Assembly: GCF_904846605.1 (NCBI RefSeq) | Contig: NZ_CAJHBI010000011.1 | Span: forward strand, 1-64,000 | Reading direction: 5' to 3' | Source: Psychrobacter sp. 72-O-c | GTDB taxonomy: Bacteria > Pseudomonadota > Gammaproteobacteria > Pseudomonadales > Moraxellaceae | Length of the DNA: 64,000 bases | In this document: piece after piece, positions 9,162-17,763 of the stretch | Position numbering within the stretch: position 1 is the first letter of the stretch | How the letters are laid out: every line of letters begins with the position of its first letter | Program-made: the position numbers and the translations under genes | The notes under the pieces: generated by a model | Seen by the model: the letters and a program-made list of their open reading frames with translations, nothing else | What the model was told of the DNA's origin: nothing | The model's database searches: none

Positions 9162-10853
9162 ATGACAGTGAACAAACCTTGGCTTGCCCAATATCCTGCA
9201 AGTGTGCCTAAAACGATTGATCCTGATAAGTATGGTAGCTTGATGGAGCTGTATGAGGAATGCTTTAATCGCTTCCGTCTGCATCCTATGAGTATCTGTA
9301 TGGGGGTTACCCATACTTATGGCGACGTTGACACAGCATCACTTGCAATTGCAGCATGGCTACAAGCACAAGGACTGCCCAAAGGTAGTATCGTGGCGCT
9401 CATGATGCCAAACGTGCCTCAGTATTTACCGACGATGATTGGTATCCTACGTGCGGGCTATGTCTGCACCCCTATCAACCCACTATATACAGGACGTGAA
9501 CTGCGTCATCAACTGAATGACTCAGGCGCCAAAGTTATATTTATCGTTGATAACTTTGCCCAAGCGCTTGAGCAAGTGGTCGACGAGACTTCTATTCAAC
9601 GTATTGTCCTGTCAAAAATGGGCGATATGATGGGACTAAAAGGCATCTTGGTCAATACCATTATTCGTCAAGTCAAACGCTTAGTACCCAAATACAGTCT
9701 CAATGACCCTAAGCACGAAGTAACCAAATTCCCTGACGTACTGAAAAAAGGTAGAAACCTACCGTTTCAAACACCAGCAATGGCCTTAGAACAAACAGCC
9801 ATTCTACAATATACCGGCGGTACAACAGGGCTTTCGAAAGGAACAATTTTAACCCAGCGTAATATCGTATCCGCCGGCTTACAGTCCGAAGCTTGGTACC
9901 GCCCTGTCACCTCGGAGATCAATGAGGTGTACATCAATATGGTCATGGCTCTGCCGCTCTATCATATTTTTGCCTTTATGCTGAGCTTATTAGGCATGCG
10001 CTCTGGCTATACTTTTATATTGGTACCCAACCCACGCGATATGCCAGGTTTTGTCAAAACCTTATCCAAACAACCCTTCCATATTTTCCCTGCCGTCAAT
10101 ACCTTGTTTAAAGGACTACTTGATAATCCGAACTTTAAATCTCTGGACTTTAAATCGTTACGCATCTCGCAGGCGGGTGGTATGGCAGCAACTGAGCAGA
10201 CGGCAGCACGCTGGTTAGAAGTGACTGGTTGCCCCATGGTTGAAGGTTGGGGTATGACCGAATGTGTGGCCGTAGGTACCTCCAATATCGCTACCGATCG
10301 TAAGTTTAATGGCACAATTGGTCTTCCAGGTCCTGGTGTTGATATCATTGTGGTCAATAATGATAACGAGCGCGTTGGTGTTCATCAAGCTGGCGAGATG
10401 TGTATTAAAGGGCCCAACGTAACTTCCGGTTATTTTAATAGTGATAACAGTGACAGCTTTACTAAAGACGGTTATTTTCGTACCGGTGATATCGTCAGCA
10501 TGGATGAAAAGGGCTACTTTACCTTGCTAGATCGCAAAAAAGATATGGTTTTGGTCTCGGGCTTTAACGTCTTCCCGAACGAGGTTGAATCAGTGATGCT
10601 CGATTGTGAAGGTATTCTTGATTGTGCGGTGATTGGCGTTCCTGATGAGCGTCAAGGTGAAGCGGTCAAAATTTACATTGTGCCCGCAGATAACAATGTC
10701 ACTAAAGAGATAATTAAAGAATTTGCGCTGGACAATTTGACCGGTTATAAATGTCCTCGTCATATCGAATTTGTGAGTGAGCTACCAAAGAGCAATGTCG
10801 GTAAAGTGCTCCGTCAAAAACTACGCGAAAAGCACATAGCTGACCATGGTTAA
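9162..10853 (+). CDS. fadD: Long-chain acyl-CoA synthetase, tandem copy 1
   Basis: This 563-residue ANL-superfamily ligase activates fatty acids to acyl-CoA with ATP via an acyl-adenylate. Motifs seen: ATP/AMP-binding loop YTGGTTGLSKGT, EGWGMTEC, FRTGDI, and the FadD signature ending DRKKDMVLVSGFNVFPNE with the C-terminal catalytic Lys in SNVGKVLRQKLRE. The frame could extend five codons upstream to a TTG, but the ATG at 9162 preceded by GAGGACG and aligned with the other two copies is preferred. It is one of three tandem copies that differ at scattered positions. Substrate choice cannot be read; the adjacent minus-strand cluster suggests unusual (for example hydroxylated) acids as one option. 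Confidence 0.9.
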   Translation: MTVNKPWLAQYPASVPKTIDPDKYGSLMELYEECFNRFRLHPMSICMGVTHTYGDVDTASLAIAAWLQAQGLPKGSIVALMMPNVPQYLPTMIGILRAGYVCTPINPLYTGRELRHQLNDSGAKVIFIVDNFAQALEQVVDETSIQRIVLSKMGDMMGLKGILVNTIIRQVKRLVPKYSLNDPKHEVTKFPDVLKKGRNLPFQTPAMALEQTAILQYTGGTTGLSKGTILTQRNIVSAGLQSEAWYRPVTSEINEVYINMVMALPLYHIFAFMLSLLGMRSGYTFILVPNPRDMPGFVKTLSKQPFHIFPAVNTLFKGLLDNPNFKSLDFKSLRISQAGGMAATEQTAARWLEVTGCPMVEGWGMTECVAVGTSNIATDRKFNGTIGLPGPGVDIIVVNNDNERVGVHQAGEMCIKGPNVTSGYFNSDNSDSFTKDGYFRTGDIVSMDEKGYFTLLDRKKDMVLVSGFNVFPNEVESVMLDCEGILDCAVIGVPDERQGEAVKIYIVPADNNVTKEIIKEFALDNLTGYKCPRHIEFVSELPKSNVGKVLRQKLREKHIADHG

Positions 10854-10940
10854 TTTTTTCGGTATCAACAAGGTAGAACCCGTTGATTGACTTAAATATT
10901 TCATTGATAAGAATAATTTGAAATTGAAAATTGGTAACCG

Positions 10941-10975
10941 AAAAGCCCTTTATGTTTTATAAAGGGCTTTTTTTT
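10941..10975 (+). terminator. Rho-independent terminator of fadD copy 1
   Basis: AAAGCCCTTTAT and ATAAAGGGCTTT pair around a short loop and run into eight T residues, about 90 bases after the stop codon. Confidence 0.9.
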
Positions 10976-11472
10976 GGCTATTATAATGGAGTAAACCCTA
11001 TTGCTGCACTACGCTATTAAATAGTAACCATCTATTCAATCAACTATGTCCTCAATGTGTATGAGTAGCACATTCGGCTGTTTGATAAGCGCTCTATTTA
11101 CTTATCAATAATTATTCAGTAAAATAGCCGCTCATCCTAATATACTGACCGTTGGTCTTATTGTCCTTGCAAAAAATACCAATATATTTATCAATTTTAT
11201 GTGTGTACCATTAAGTTCTTCCAATACAAGACCGAGTTTATTGGTGTTTTACCAAAACATGTCCTTATGTTGGATTATTTCTTAACGAGTTGGGTTTTTA
11301 GTTGAGGATAATCTATAAATTTTGTTTTAGAGTGGCTATATTTTTTGAGTATAAAAAATACTTGTTATCCGTTTAACGTGCTTAGTTGTCATTCCCAATA
11401 GTTAAGCAAAGTTGAATAAATCCCACCATATGTTAGCTGTCAGTTAATAATCAGGATAGCACTCAACAGTAT
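10976..11472. other. Upstream DNA of fadD copy 2
   Basis: About 500 AT-rich bases without a gene. Large parts are recognisably similar to 13420-13870, upstream of copy 3 (for example the CATCAAGTTCTT / CATTAAGTTCTT region and TTTTAGAGTG(G/A)CTAT), so this is duplicated non-coding DNA. Confidence 0.5.
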
Positions 11473-11489
11473 ATTGCTTACGCAGCAAT
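11473..11489. promoter_or_regulatory. Candidate operator upstream of fadD copy 2
   Basis: ATTGCT-TACGC-AGCAAT is an inverted repeat with six-base arms, ending 11 bases before the predicted -35 box. It is conserved, with one spacer change, at 13873-13889 before copy 3. A dimeric repressor or activator site is plausible; the regulator is unknown. Confidence 0.4.
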
Positions 11490-11500
11490 GATTTACGTTG

Positions 11501-11530
11501 TGGACAGGAATGTGACTACTTTCTTATAAC
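11501..11530 (+). promoter_or_regulatory. Predicted promoter of fadD copy 2
   Basis: TGGACA (11501-11506), 18-base spacer, TATAAC (11525-11530); 42 bases before the ATG, in the same place as the promoters of copies 1 and 3. Confidence 0.6.
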
Positions 11531-11572
11531 GCCTTCCCCTATATTACTTATTAAACTTTAAGGACACTGACA

Positions 11573-13264
11573 ATGACAGTGAATAAGCCTTGGCTTGACC
11601 AATATCCTGCAAGTGTACCAAAGACGATCAATCCCGACCAATATGGTAGCTTAGTAGCACTTTTCGATGAATGCTTCAACCGGTTTCGTCAGCATCCTAT
11701 GAGTATTTGTATGGGTGTGACTCATACTTACGACGACATCGATAAGGCCTCGCTCGCCATTGCGGCATGGCTACAAGCGCAGGGACTGCCCAAAGGTAGT
11801 ATCGTGGCGCTCATGATGCCAAACGTACCGCAGTATTTGCCGACTATGATTGGTATTTTGCGCGCAGGATACGTATGCACTCCGATAAATCCATTATATA
11901 CAGGTCGTGAGCTGCGTCATCAGTTAAATGATTCAGGTGCTCAAGTTATTTTTGTGGTTGATAATTTTGCACAGGCTCTTGAGCAAGTGGTTGATGAGAC
12001 CTCTATTGAGCGCATTGTCCTATCAAAAATGGGCGATATGATGGGGTTAAAAGGTATATTAGTTAATACTATTATCCGTCAAGTCAAACGTTTGGTACCC
12101 AAGTACAATCTCAATGACCCTAAGCACGAAGTAACCAAATTCCCCGAAGTCCTTAAACAAGGTAGAAACTTACCTTTTCAAGCGCCAAAGATGGGCTTAG
12201 AACAAATAGCCGTTTTACAATATACCGGTGGTACGACAGGGCTTTCGAAAGGAACCATTTTAACGCAGCGCAATATTACAGCCGCTGCCATGCAGTCTGA
12301 AGCGTGGTTCCGCCCTGTCACCTCAGAGATTAGTGAGGTCTATATCAATATGGTTATGGCCTTGCCGCTGTATCATATTTTTGCCTTTATGCTTAGCTTG
12401 TTAGGCATGCGCTCAGGCCATACTTTTATATTGGTACCAAACCCGCGAGATATACCAGGGTTTATCAAAACCTTATCTAGACAACCCTTCCACATTTTCC
12501 CTGCTGTCAATACGCTATTTAAAGGGCTACTTGATAATCCAAACTTTAAACAGCTTGATTTTAGCTCACTACGTCTCTCTCAGGCGGGCGGTATGGCAGC
12601 GACTGAGCAAACAGCCGCGCTCTGGTTAGAAGTGACTGGTTGTCCCATGATTGAAGGCTGGGGTATGACCGAATGTGTGGCAGTCGGTACCAACAACATT
12701 ATTACTGACCGCAAGTTTAACGGCACTATTGGCATGCCAGTACCTAGCCTCGATACTATCGTCATCGATGATGAGGGTAATCCTGTTGGCCTAAATCAGG
12801 CTGGAGAGATGTGTATTAAAGGGCCTAATGTGACCTCAGGTTACTATAATAAAGACAATATTAATGAGTTTACTAAGGATGGTTACTTTCGTACTGGCGA
12901 TATTGTCAGTATGGATGAAAAAGGCTACGTTACCTTATTAGATCGCAAAAAAGACATGGTTCTGGTCTCAGGCTTTAACGTCTATCCGAATGAGATTGAA
13001 TCGGTAATGATGGGGTGTGATGGTATTATTGACTGTGCGGTGATTGGTATTCCTGATGAACGTCAAGGTGAAGCGGTCAAAATATATGTGGTGCCCGCAG
13101 ACAACAATGTTACTAAAGGTACTATCAGGGAATTCGCACTGGTTAACTTAACGGGATATAAGTGCCCGCGTCATATTGAATTTGTACGTGAGCTACCAAA
13201 ATCTAACGTCGGTAAAATCTTACACCGAAAGCTGCGTGAAAAGCACGTGTCAGATAATTCTTAA
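11573..13264 (+). CDS. fadD: Long-chain acyl-CoA synthetase, tandem copy 2
   Basis: Second of three 563-residue acyl-CoA ligases of the ANL superfamily, with the same cytoplasmic or membrane-peripheral role as copy 1. YTGGTTGLSKGT, EGWGMTEC and DRKKDMVLVSGFNVYPNE are intact. Differences from copy 1 are scattered, and include the C-terminus (SNVGKILHRKLREKH with His where the others have Arg or Arg-Asn) and FNVYPNE in place of FNVFPNE. The ATG follows TTAAGGACACTGACA, a good ribosome binding site. It has its own promoter and terminator, so it can be expressed independently of the other copies. Divergence of the acid-binding pocket between copies is possible but not provable by eye. Confidence 0.9.
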   Translation: MTVNKPWLDQYPASVPKTINPDQYGSLVALFDECFNRFRQHPMSICMGVTHTYDDIDKASLAIAAWLQAQGLPKGSIVALMMPNVPQYLPTMIGILRAGYVCTPINPLYTGRELRHQLNDSGAQVIFVVDNFAQALEQVVDETSIERIVLSKMGDMMGLKGILVNTIIRQVKRLVPKYNLNDPKHEVTKFPEVLKQGRNLPFQAPKMGLEQIAVLQYTGGTTGLSKGTILTQRNITAAAMQSEAWFRPVTSEISEVYINMVMALPLYHIFAFMLSLLGMRSGHTFILVPNPRDIPGFIKTLSRQPFHIFPAVNTLFKGLLDNPNFKQLDFSSLRLSQAGGMAATEQTAALWLEVTGCPMIEGWGMTECVAVGTNNIITDRKFNGTIGMPVPSLDTIVIDDEGNPVGLNQAGEMCIKGPNVTSGYYNKDNINEFTKDGYFRTGDIVSMDEKGYVTLLDRKKDMVLVSGFNVYPNEIESVMMGCDGIIDCAVIGIPDERQGEAVKIYVVPADNNVTKGTIREFALVNLTGYKCPRHIEFVRELPKSNVGKILHRKLREKHVSDNS

Positions 13265-13359
13265 GGAAATGGTACTTAAATAGACGACAGTAGTTGATTA
13301 GTAAGATGACTTACCAGTAATACAGTCTAACAATACAGTATTAATATCACCGTTATAAG

Positions 13360-13392
13360 AAAGCCCTTTATATTTTATAAAGGGCTTTTTTG
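13360..13392 (+). terminator. Rho-independent terminator of fadD copy 2
   Basis: AAAGCCCTTTATA and TATAAAGGGCTTT pair around TTT and run into T residues. Nearly the same hairpin follows copy 1. Confidence 0.9.
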
Positions 13393-13872
13393 TCGATCTC
13401 AGGTAATACACTATCAAATTGTAACTATATCTTTAATCGTTTTGATTGGCCCATTTAGCTGTGTAATAAGCGTTCTACCTACTCATCAGCACTCATTTAT
13501 TAAGATAGCGGTTCATCCTACAACACATATAAATTTATATATCAAATTTATATGCGAACCATCAAGTTCTTTCATCACAAGACCAAGTTTAGTTGTAGTT
13601 GTGTTAGTGTATTGCCAAAATATGTCACTAACTTGTCTAATGTCTTAATGGATAAGATTTTTAATTGAAGACAATTTATAAGTCTTCTTTTAGAGTGACT
13701 ATTTTCTAATTATTTTTTGAATATTAAGGTTACTTAATCGAAGATACTTATTAGCCGTTTAATATACTTAGTTGAGCCTGCCTGATAATTAAACAAAGCA
13801 GTTCAACAAAGTTAAATAAAGCCCGCCATATGTTAGCAGTCAGTTAATAATTAGGATAGCACTCAACAGTAT
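13393..13872. other. Upstream DNA of fadD copy 3
   Basis: No gene is seen in these 480 bases. The stretch is a diverged copy of the DNA upstream of fadD copy 2. Confidence 0.5.
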
Positions 13873-13889
13873 ATTGCTCACGCAGCAAT
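13873..13889. promoter_or_regulatory. Candidate operator upstream of fadD copy 3
   Basis: ATTGCT-CACGC-AGCAAT, the same inverted repeat and the same distance to the -35 box as at copy 2. Confidence 0.4.
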
Positions 13890-13900
13890 GATTTGCGTTG

Positions 13901-13930
13901 TTGACACGGATGTGACTACTTTCTTATAAA
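13901..13930 (+). promoter_or_regulatory. Predicted promoter of fadD copy 3
   Basis: A consensus TTGACA (13901-13906), an 18-base spacer and TATAAA (13925-13930). This is the closest to consensus of the three fadD promoters. Confidence 0.65.
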
Positions 13931-13966
13931 ACTTTAACCTATATTAAATCTCAAAGGACGCTGACT

Positions 13967-15658
13967 ATGCCGTTGAACAAACCTTGGCTTGCCCAATATC
14001 CTACTACTGTACCCAAGACGATCGATCCCGACCAGTATGAAAACCTAATAGAGTTATATGAGGATTGCTTCAATCGCTTTCGTCACCATCCTATAAGTAT
14101 CTGTATGGGAGTTACTCATACTTATGACGACGTTGATAAAGCATCACTTGCGATTGCAGCCTGGCTACAAGCACAAGGACTGCCCAAAGGTAGTATTGTG
14201 GCACTCATGATGCCAAACGTACCGCAGTATTTGCCGACTATGATTGGTATTTTGCGCGCAGGCTATGTTTGTACCCCGATCAACCCACTCTATACAGGAC
14301 GTGAGTTGCGTCATCAGTTAAATGATTCAGGTGCTCAAGTCATTTTCGTGGTTGATAACTTTGCCCAAGCTCTTGAACAAGTCGTTGATGAGACTGCTAT
14401 CAAACGCATTGTCTTGTCAAAAATGGGCGATATGATGGGTTTAAAAGGTATTTTAGTTAATACTATTATCCGTCAAGTCAAACGCTTGGTGCCTAAATAC
14501 AATCTCAATGACCCTAAGCACGAAGTAACCAAATTCCCTGATGTCCTTAAACAAGGTAAAAACTTACCACTTCAAAAAATAAAAACCACCTTAGAACAAA
14601 AAGCCATCTTGCAATATACTGGCGGTACCACAGGGCTATCAAAAGGGGCCGTTTTATCTCAACGTAATGTTGTAGCCGCCGCCTTACAATCTGAAGCCTG
14701 GTACCGCCCTATCACCTCAGAGATTAATGAGGTTTATATCAATATGGTTATGGCCTTGCCGCTGTATCATATTTTTGCTTTCATGCTCAGCCTACTAGGG
14801 ATGCGTTCAGGCTATACCTTTATATTGGTACCTAATCCGCGCGACATGCCAGGGTTTATCAAAACTCTATCAAAACAACCCTTCCATATTTTCCCCGCCG
14901 TCAATACGCTGTTTAAAGGATTGCTGGATCAACCGAACTTTGAACAACTGGATTTCAGCTCATTACGTATTACGCAAGCAGGTGGTATGGCGGCGACTGA
15001 GCAAACAGCTGCACGTTGGTTGGAAATTACTGGTTGCCCTATGATTGAAGGTTGGGGTATGACCGAAGGGGTTGCCGCAGGTACTGCCAATGTCATTACT
15101 GACAGCAAATTTAACGGTACGATTGGCGTACCAGTACCTAGCGTTGACATTATCGTTATTGATGATAATGGTGAGCGTTTGGGGCTACATCAGGCCGGCG
15201 AGATGTGCATCAAAGGGCCAAATGTGACTTCGGGTTACCATAATAAAGACAGTATTGATGAGTTCACCAAAGAAGGTTATTTTCGTACTGGCGATATTAT
15301 TAGCATGGATGAGAAAGGCTACATTACCTTATTAGATCGCAAAAAAGATATGGTTTTGGTCTCGGGCTTTAACGTCTTCCCGAATGAGATTGAATCAGTA
15401 ATGCTAGAGTGTGACGGCATTATTGACTGTGCAGTGATTGGCGTTCTCGACGAACGTCAAGGTGAAGCGGTCAAAATTTATGTCGTGCCCGCAGACAACA
15501 ATGTTACCAAAAACACCATCAAAGAATTTGCACTGGACAACTTAACGGGATATAAATGCCCTCGTCATATCGAATTCGTGAGTGAGCTACCAAAGAGCAA
15601 CGTCGGTAAAGTACTACGTAATAAACTACGTGAAAAACACCTCGCAGACCAGGGTTAA
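13967..15658 (+). CDS. fadD: Long-chain acyl-CoA synthetase, tandem copy 3
   Basis: Third 563-residue acyl-CoA ligase. The catalytic motifs are complete (YTGGTTGLSKGA, FRTGDI, DRKKDMVLVSGFNVFPNE, SNVGKVLRNKLRE). It is the most different copy in the adenylate-binding motif, which reads EGWGMTEGVAAGT where copies 1 and 2 have EGWGMTECVAVGT, and in the linker around residues 200-210 (KIKTTLEQKAI). That could alter substrate or rate. AAAGGACGCTGACT before the ATG is a good ribosome binding site. Its gene converges with the minus-strand dehydrogenase cluster and the two share a palindromic terminator. Confidence 0.9.
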   Translation: MPLNKPWLAQYPTTVPKTIDPDQYENLIELYEDCFNRFRHHPISICMGVTHTYDDVDKASLAIAAWLQAQGLPKGSIVALMMPNVPQYLPTMIGILRAGYVCTPINPLYTGRELRHQLNDSGAQVIFVVDNFAQALEQVVDETAIKRIVLSKMGDMMGLKGILVNTIIRQVKRLVPKYNLNDPKHEVTKFPDVLKQGKNLPLQKIKTTLEQKAILQYTGGTTGLSKGAVLSQRNVVAAALQSEAWYRPITSEINEVYINMVMALPLYHIFAFMLSLLGMRSGYTFILVPNPRDMPGFIKTLSKQPFHIFPAVNTLFKGLLDQPNFEQLDFSSLRITQAGGMAATEQTAARWLEITGCPMIEGWGMTEGVAAGTANVITDSKFNGTIGVPVPSVDIIVIDDNGERLGLHQAGEMCIKGPNVTSGYHNKDSIDEFTKEGYFRTGDIISMDEKGYITLLDRKKDMVLVSGFNVFPNEIESVMLECDGIIDCAVIGVLDERQGEAVKIYVVPADNNVTKNTIKEFALDNLTGYKCPRHIEFVSELPKSNVGKVLRNKLREKHLADQG

Positions 15659-15709
15659 TGTTGTTTAATCAAATGTAGTCTTTTATTGAAAAAATGAATC
15701 GTCAAACAT

Positions 15710-15758
15710 GAACCATAAAAAGCCTTCTACATTAAATGTAGAAGGCTTTTTATGGTTC
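15710..15758. terminator. Bidirectional terminator, perfect 24-bp palindrome
   Basis: Two perfectly complementary arms of 24 bases flank a single central A at 15734. The core is AAAAAGCCTTCTACATT and its complement, so each strand ends in T residues. It lies between the convergent fadD copy 3 and the short-chain dehydrogenase gene. Confidence 0.9.
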
Positions 15759-15810
15759 TAATTTCAAAAATATAAGTTTGGAAATATAATTTAATCAGGA
15801 ATAAATCTGC

Positions 15811-16680
15811 TTAGCTGATTTTATTAACAATATTTAAAGGTAAATGCTTCATCGCTTGACCCACTATGGACCATGGAAGGCTAGGCACGCAAGCCTCTTC
15901 AACACCAGACTCAATCGCCGCAACCATAGCTTTAGTCCCGGTTTGCGCGTCAACCTCAAACGGTAGTTTCTTAGCATTTTCGTTGATTTCGGTACGAATA
16001 TAACCCGGATAAATAGTAGACACCTTAATCGGTAATTTAGTAATTAGCATATCAGCGCGGATACCTTCTGCTAAATGCGCCAAGCCCGCTTTACTCGCCC
16101 CATAAGTGGTCATATGCCCTGCCAGACCGCGCATCGCTGACATGCTTGATATCACTACCAGATGACCACTATTTTGTTCACGGAATATCTTCATTGCCGC
16201 TTCGCACTGCGCTAATGCTGAGATAAAGTTGATCTCAGCGGTACGACGATTGGTCTCAAAGCGTCCTTTACCAATACGTCGGCTTTCACCAACACCAGCG
16301 TTTACTACTACCCGATCGATATGACCAAAGTCAGCTTTGAACGCGTCAAAGACTTTAAATATATCATCATAGTTACTGACGTCCAAAACGCGATGCTCAA
16401 TACGAATCTTAGGATAACGATCCATTAGTTCGGCTTTGAGCTGCTCTAAGCGTTCGGTACGGCGCGCGCAGATAGCTAAGTTGTAGCCTAGTTTGGCAAA
16501 TAGCCGTGCCATTCCTTCCCCTAGACCTGAGCTGGCACCCGTAATCAAAACTGTTTTATCACGTCCGACCTGCTGCTTATTCAAGCCTTTTAAATAACGC
16601 GAAGGCTGAATAGCACTAAATAATTGTTCTTTACTTTGCTTGGCAGCTTGTGTCATTGAACTTATTATTTTACTTTGCAT
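15811..16680 (-). CDS. Short-chain dehydrogenase/reductase
   Basis: This 289-residue SDR has the classical NAD(P)-binding motif TGASSGLG near residue 47, the NAG motif (VVNAGVG), the catalytic Ser in VVISSMSAM, and the Tyr-Lys pair in TTYGASKAGL. An N-terminal extension of about 40 residues (MQSKIISSMTQAAKQSKEQL...) precedes the Rossmann fold. Arg residues after the second strand (CARRTERL) favour NADP. It is the last of four minus-strand genes (dehydrogenase, kinase, phosphatase, SDR). In the P. putida levulinate pathway the SDR LvaD reduces levulinyl-CoA to 4-hydroxyvaleryl-CoA; a comparable ketone/alcohol step is inferred here. The ribosome binding site AAGGGA is well placed. Confidence 0.88.
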   Translation of the reverse strand: MQSKIISSMTQAAKQSKEQLFSAIQPSRYLKGLNKQQVGRDKTVLITGASSGLGEGMARLFAKLGYNLAICARRTERLEQLKAELMDRYPKIRIEHRVLDVSNYDDIFKVFDAFKADFGHIDRVVVNAGVGESRRIGKGRFETNRRTAEINFISALAQCEAAMKIFREQNSGHLVVISSMSAMRGLAGHMTTYGASKAGLAHLAEGIRADMLITKLPIKVSTIYPGYIRTEINENAKKLPFEVDAQTGTKAMVAAIESGVEEACVPSLPWSIVGQAMKHLPLNIVNKIS

Positions 16681-16716
16681 GGGCAGTCCCTTGTATTTCT
16701 ATATTGAAGCAGAGCC

Positions 16717-16747
16717 AAAACGCTATAAACTTTGTTTATAGCGTTTT
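16717..16747 (-). terminator. Hairpin after the histidine phosphatase gene
   Basis: AAAACGCTATAAAC and GTTTATAGCGTTTT form 14 perfect pairs around TTT. It lies about 130 bases beyond the phosphatase stop and 37 bases before the SDR start, so it may separate or attenuate transcription between the two genes. The T-run is only the stem end. Confidence 0.6.
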
Positions 16748-16875
16748 GAAAGTGTTTATAGAGTCTTTTTAAAGCGTCTTGCTAAAAGCAGTCTATTATA
16801 ATGACTATATCTCAATGCATAAGTGGCGGTTATGTATTCAAGTCTGTTATTTGATTATTCAATCTATTTAACAGC

Positions 16876-17628
16876 TTATCGCCATGTCACAAACCGCTTG
16901 CCATCAGCAAATAAATGACTGTATTCGTTTACAGATAACAAGCGCGTACTCTGATCTCGTAAGGTAATAGCAGTAACCCCCGTATTAACCAAACTCTTAT
17001 TAAGCTGATAAGCAACTTGACTGCTTTGTTGTAATAATTGTGCGGTAATAGCCGCTATAACGCCACCTGAAGTAAAAACTAGCACGGTACTATCATGCTC
17101 TAAGTGGCTTAGATTTGCCACTTGTGACCGTACTTGCTCAAGTGCTTGTTGCGCGCGGCTACTAAACTGCGGCCAACTCTCAACATAGTCAGCATCATTG
17201 TCACCGTGATGCCAGCGCTGCATAGCACGGTCAAACAGTTCAGCTAAGCGTGTTTGTGGGGCGTCCGTTTTAGCAAGTTCAGCAGCAATCGCGGCTTGAC
17301 TCGTAAAAGCAGGGTCAGACTTGATAAACACATCTTTGTGATTAAACTCATCAAATACCGGCAGTACATAGCTATCGGGCGTTTCCGTATTTATGATGGA
17401 TGACTTACTGTCAGTAGCTAACGATGGCTGATAAGTTTCCCAAAAATGTCGCGCAGAGTCCTGCTGCCGGACCAAGCTACCAGTAAAAATAGCATCGATT
17501 CGGCGCTGGGTAGACGCATAGTGCTGACCTAGCATACGTGCTTGCGTAACGCCTAACTCTGAAAGTTGATCGTAGTTTTCTTGCCCAAAGGATGCTTGAC
17601 CGTGGCGTGCCAAGAGTATGGTTGTCAT
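16876..17628 (-). CDS. Histidine phosphatase family protein
   Basis: This 250-residue protein belongs to the phosphoglycerate-mutase-like histidine phosphatases. The catalytic loop LARHGQASFG is at the very N-terminus, with the partner residues in a C-terminal VFTSGGVIAAI, where the usual HGG histidine is replaced by SGG, as is common in the SixA/CobC-distant subgroups. The frame continues 29 codons upstream, but the ATG at 17628 is preceded by AAAAAAGGGACCACT and places the RHG motif at the family-normal position, so it was chosen. Gene neighbours are an APH-type kinase and an acyl-CoA dehydrogenase. A role in removing phosphate from a pathway intermediate or dead-end product is inferred, not shown. 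Confidence 0.8.
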   Translation of the reverse strand: MTTILLARHGQASFGQENYDQLSELGVTQARMLGQHYASTQRRIDAIFTGSLVRQQDSARHFWETYQPSLATDSKSSIINTETPDSYVLPVFDEFNHKDVFIKSDPAFTSQAAIAAELAKTDAPQTRLAELFDRAMQRWHHGDNDADYVESWPQFSSRAQQALEQVRSQVANLSHLEHDSTVLVFTSGGVIAAITAQLLQQSSQVAYQLNKSLVNTGVTAITLRDQSTRLLSVNEYSHLFADGKRFVTWR

Positions 17629-17763
17629 AGTGGTCCCTTTTTTAATGTTACCTATATCTTTAATTATTTTGATTATATAATGCCTGTTTATCGTCAGAAG
17701 GCTTTTTATAATCAAAAGACTTATTGTCTAAGCACCCGAACCTTAAATGTTAAGCTACTCAAG

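Larger units (their letters stand above)
9090..15658 (+). repeat. Tandem triplication of promoter-fadD-terminator unit
   Basis: Three acyl-CoA synthetase genes start at 9162, 11573 and 13967, so the repeat periods are 2411 and 2394 bases. The similarity extends into the upstream DNA (most clearly 11430-11572 versus 13827-13966) and the terminator hairpins of copies 1 and 2 share the stem AAAGCCCTTTATA. The proteins align without gaps at 563 residues each, with long identical blocks. Confidence 0.9.
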
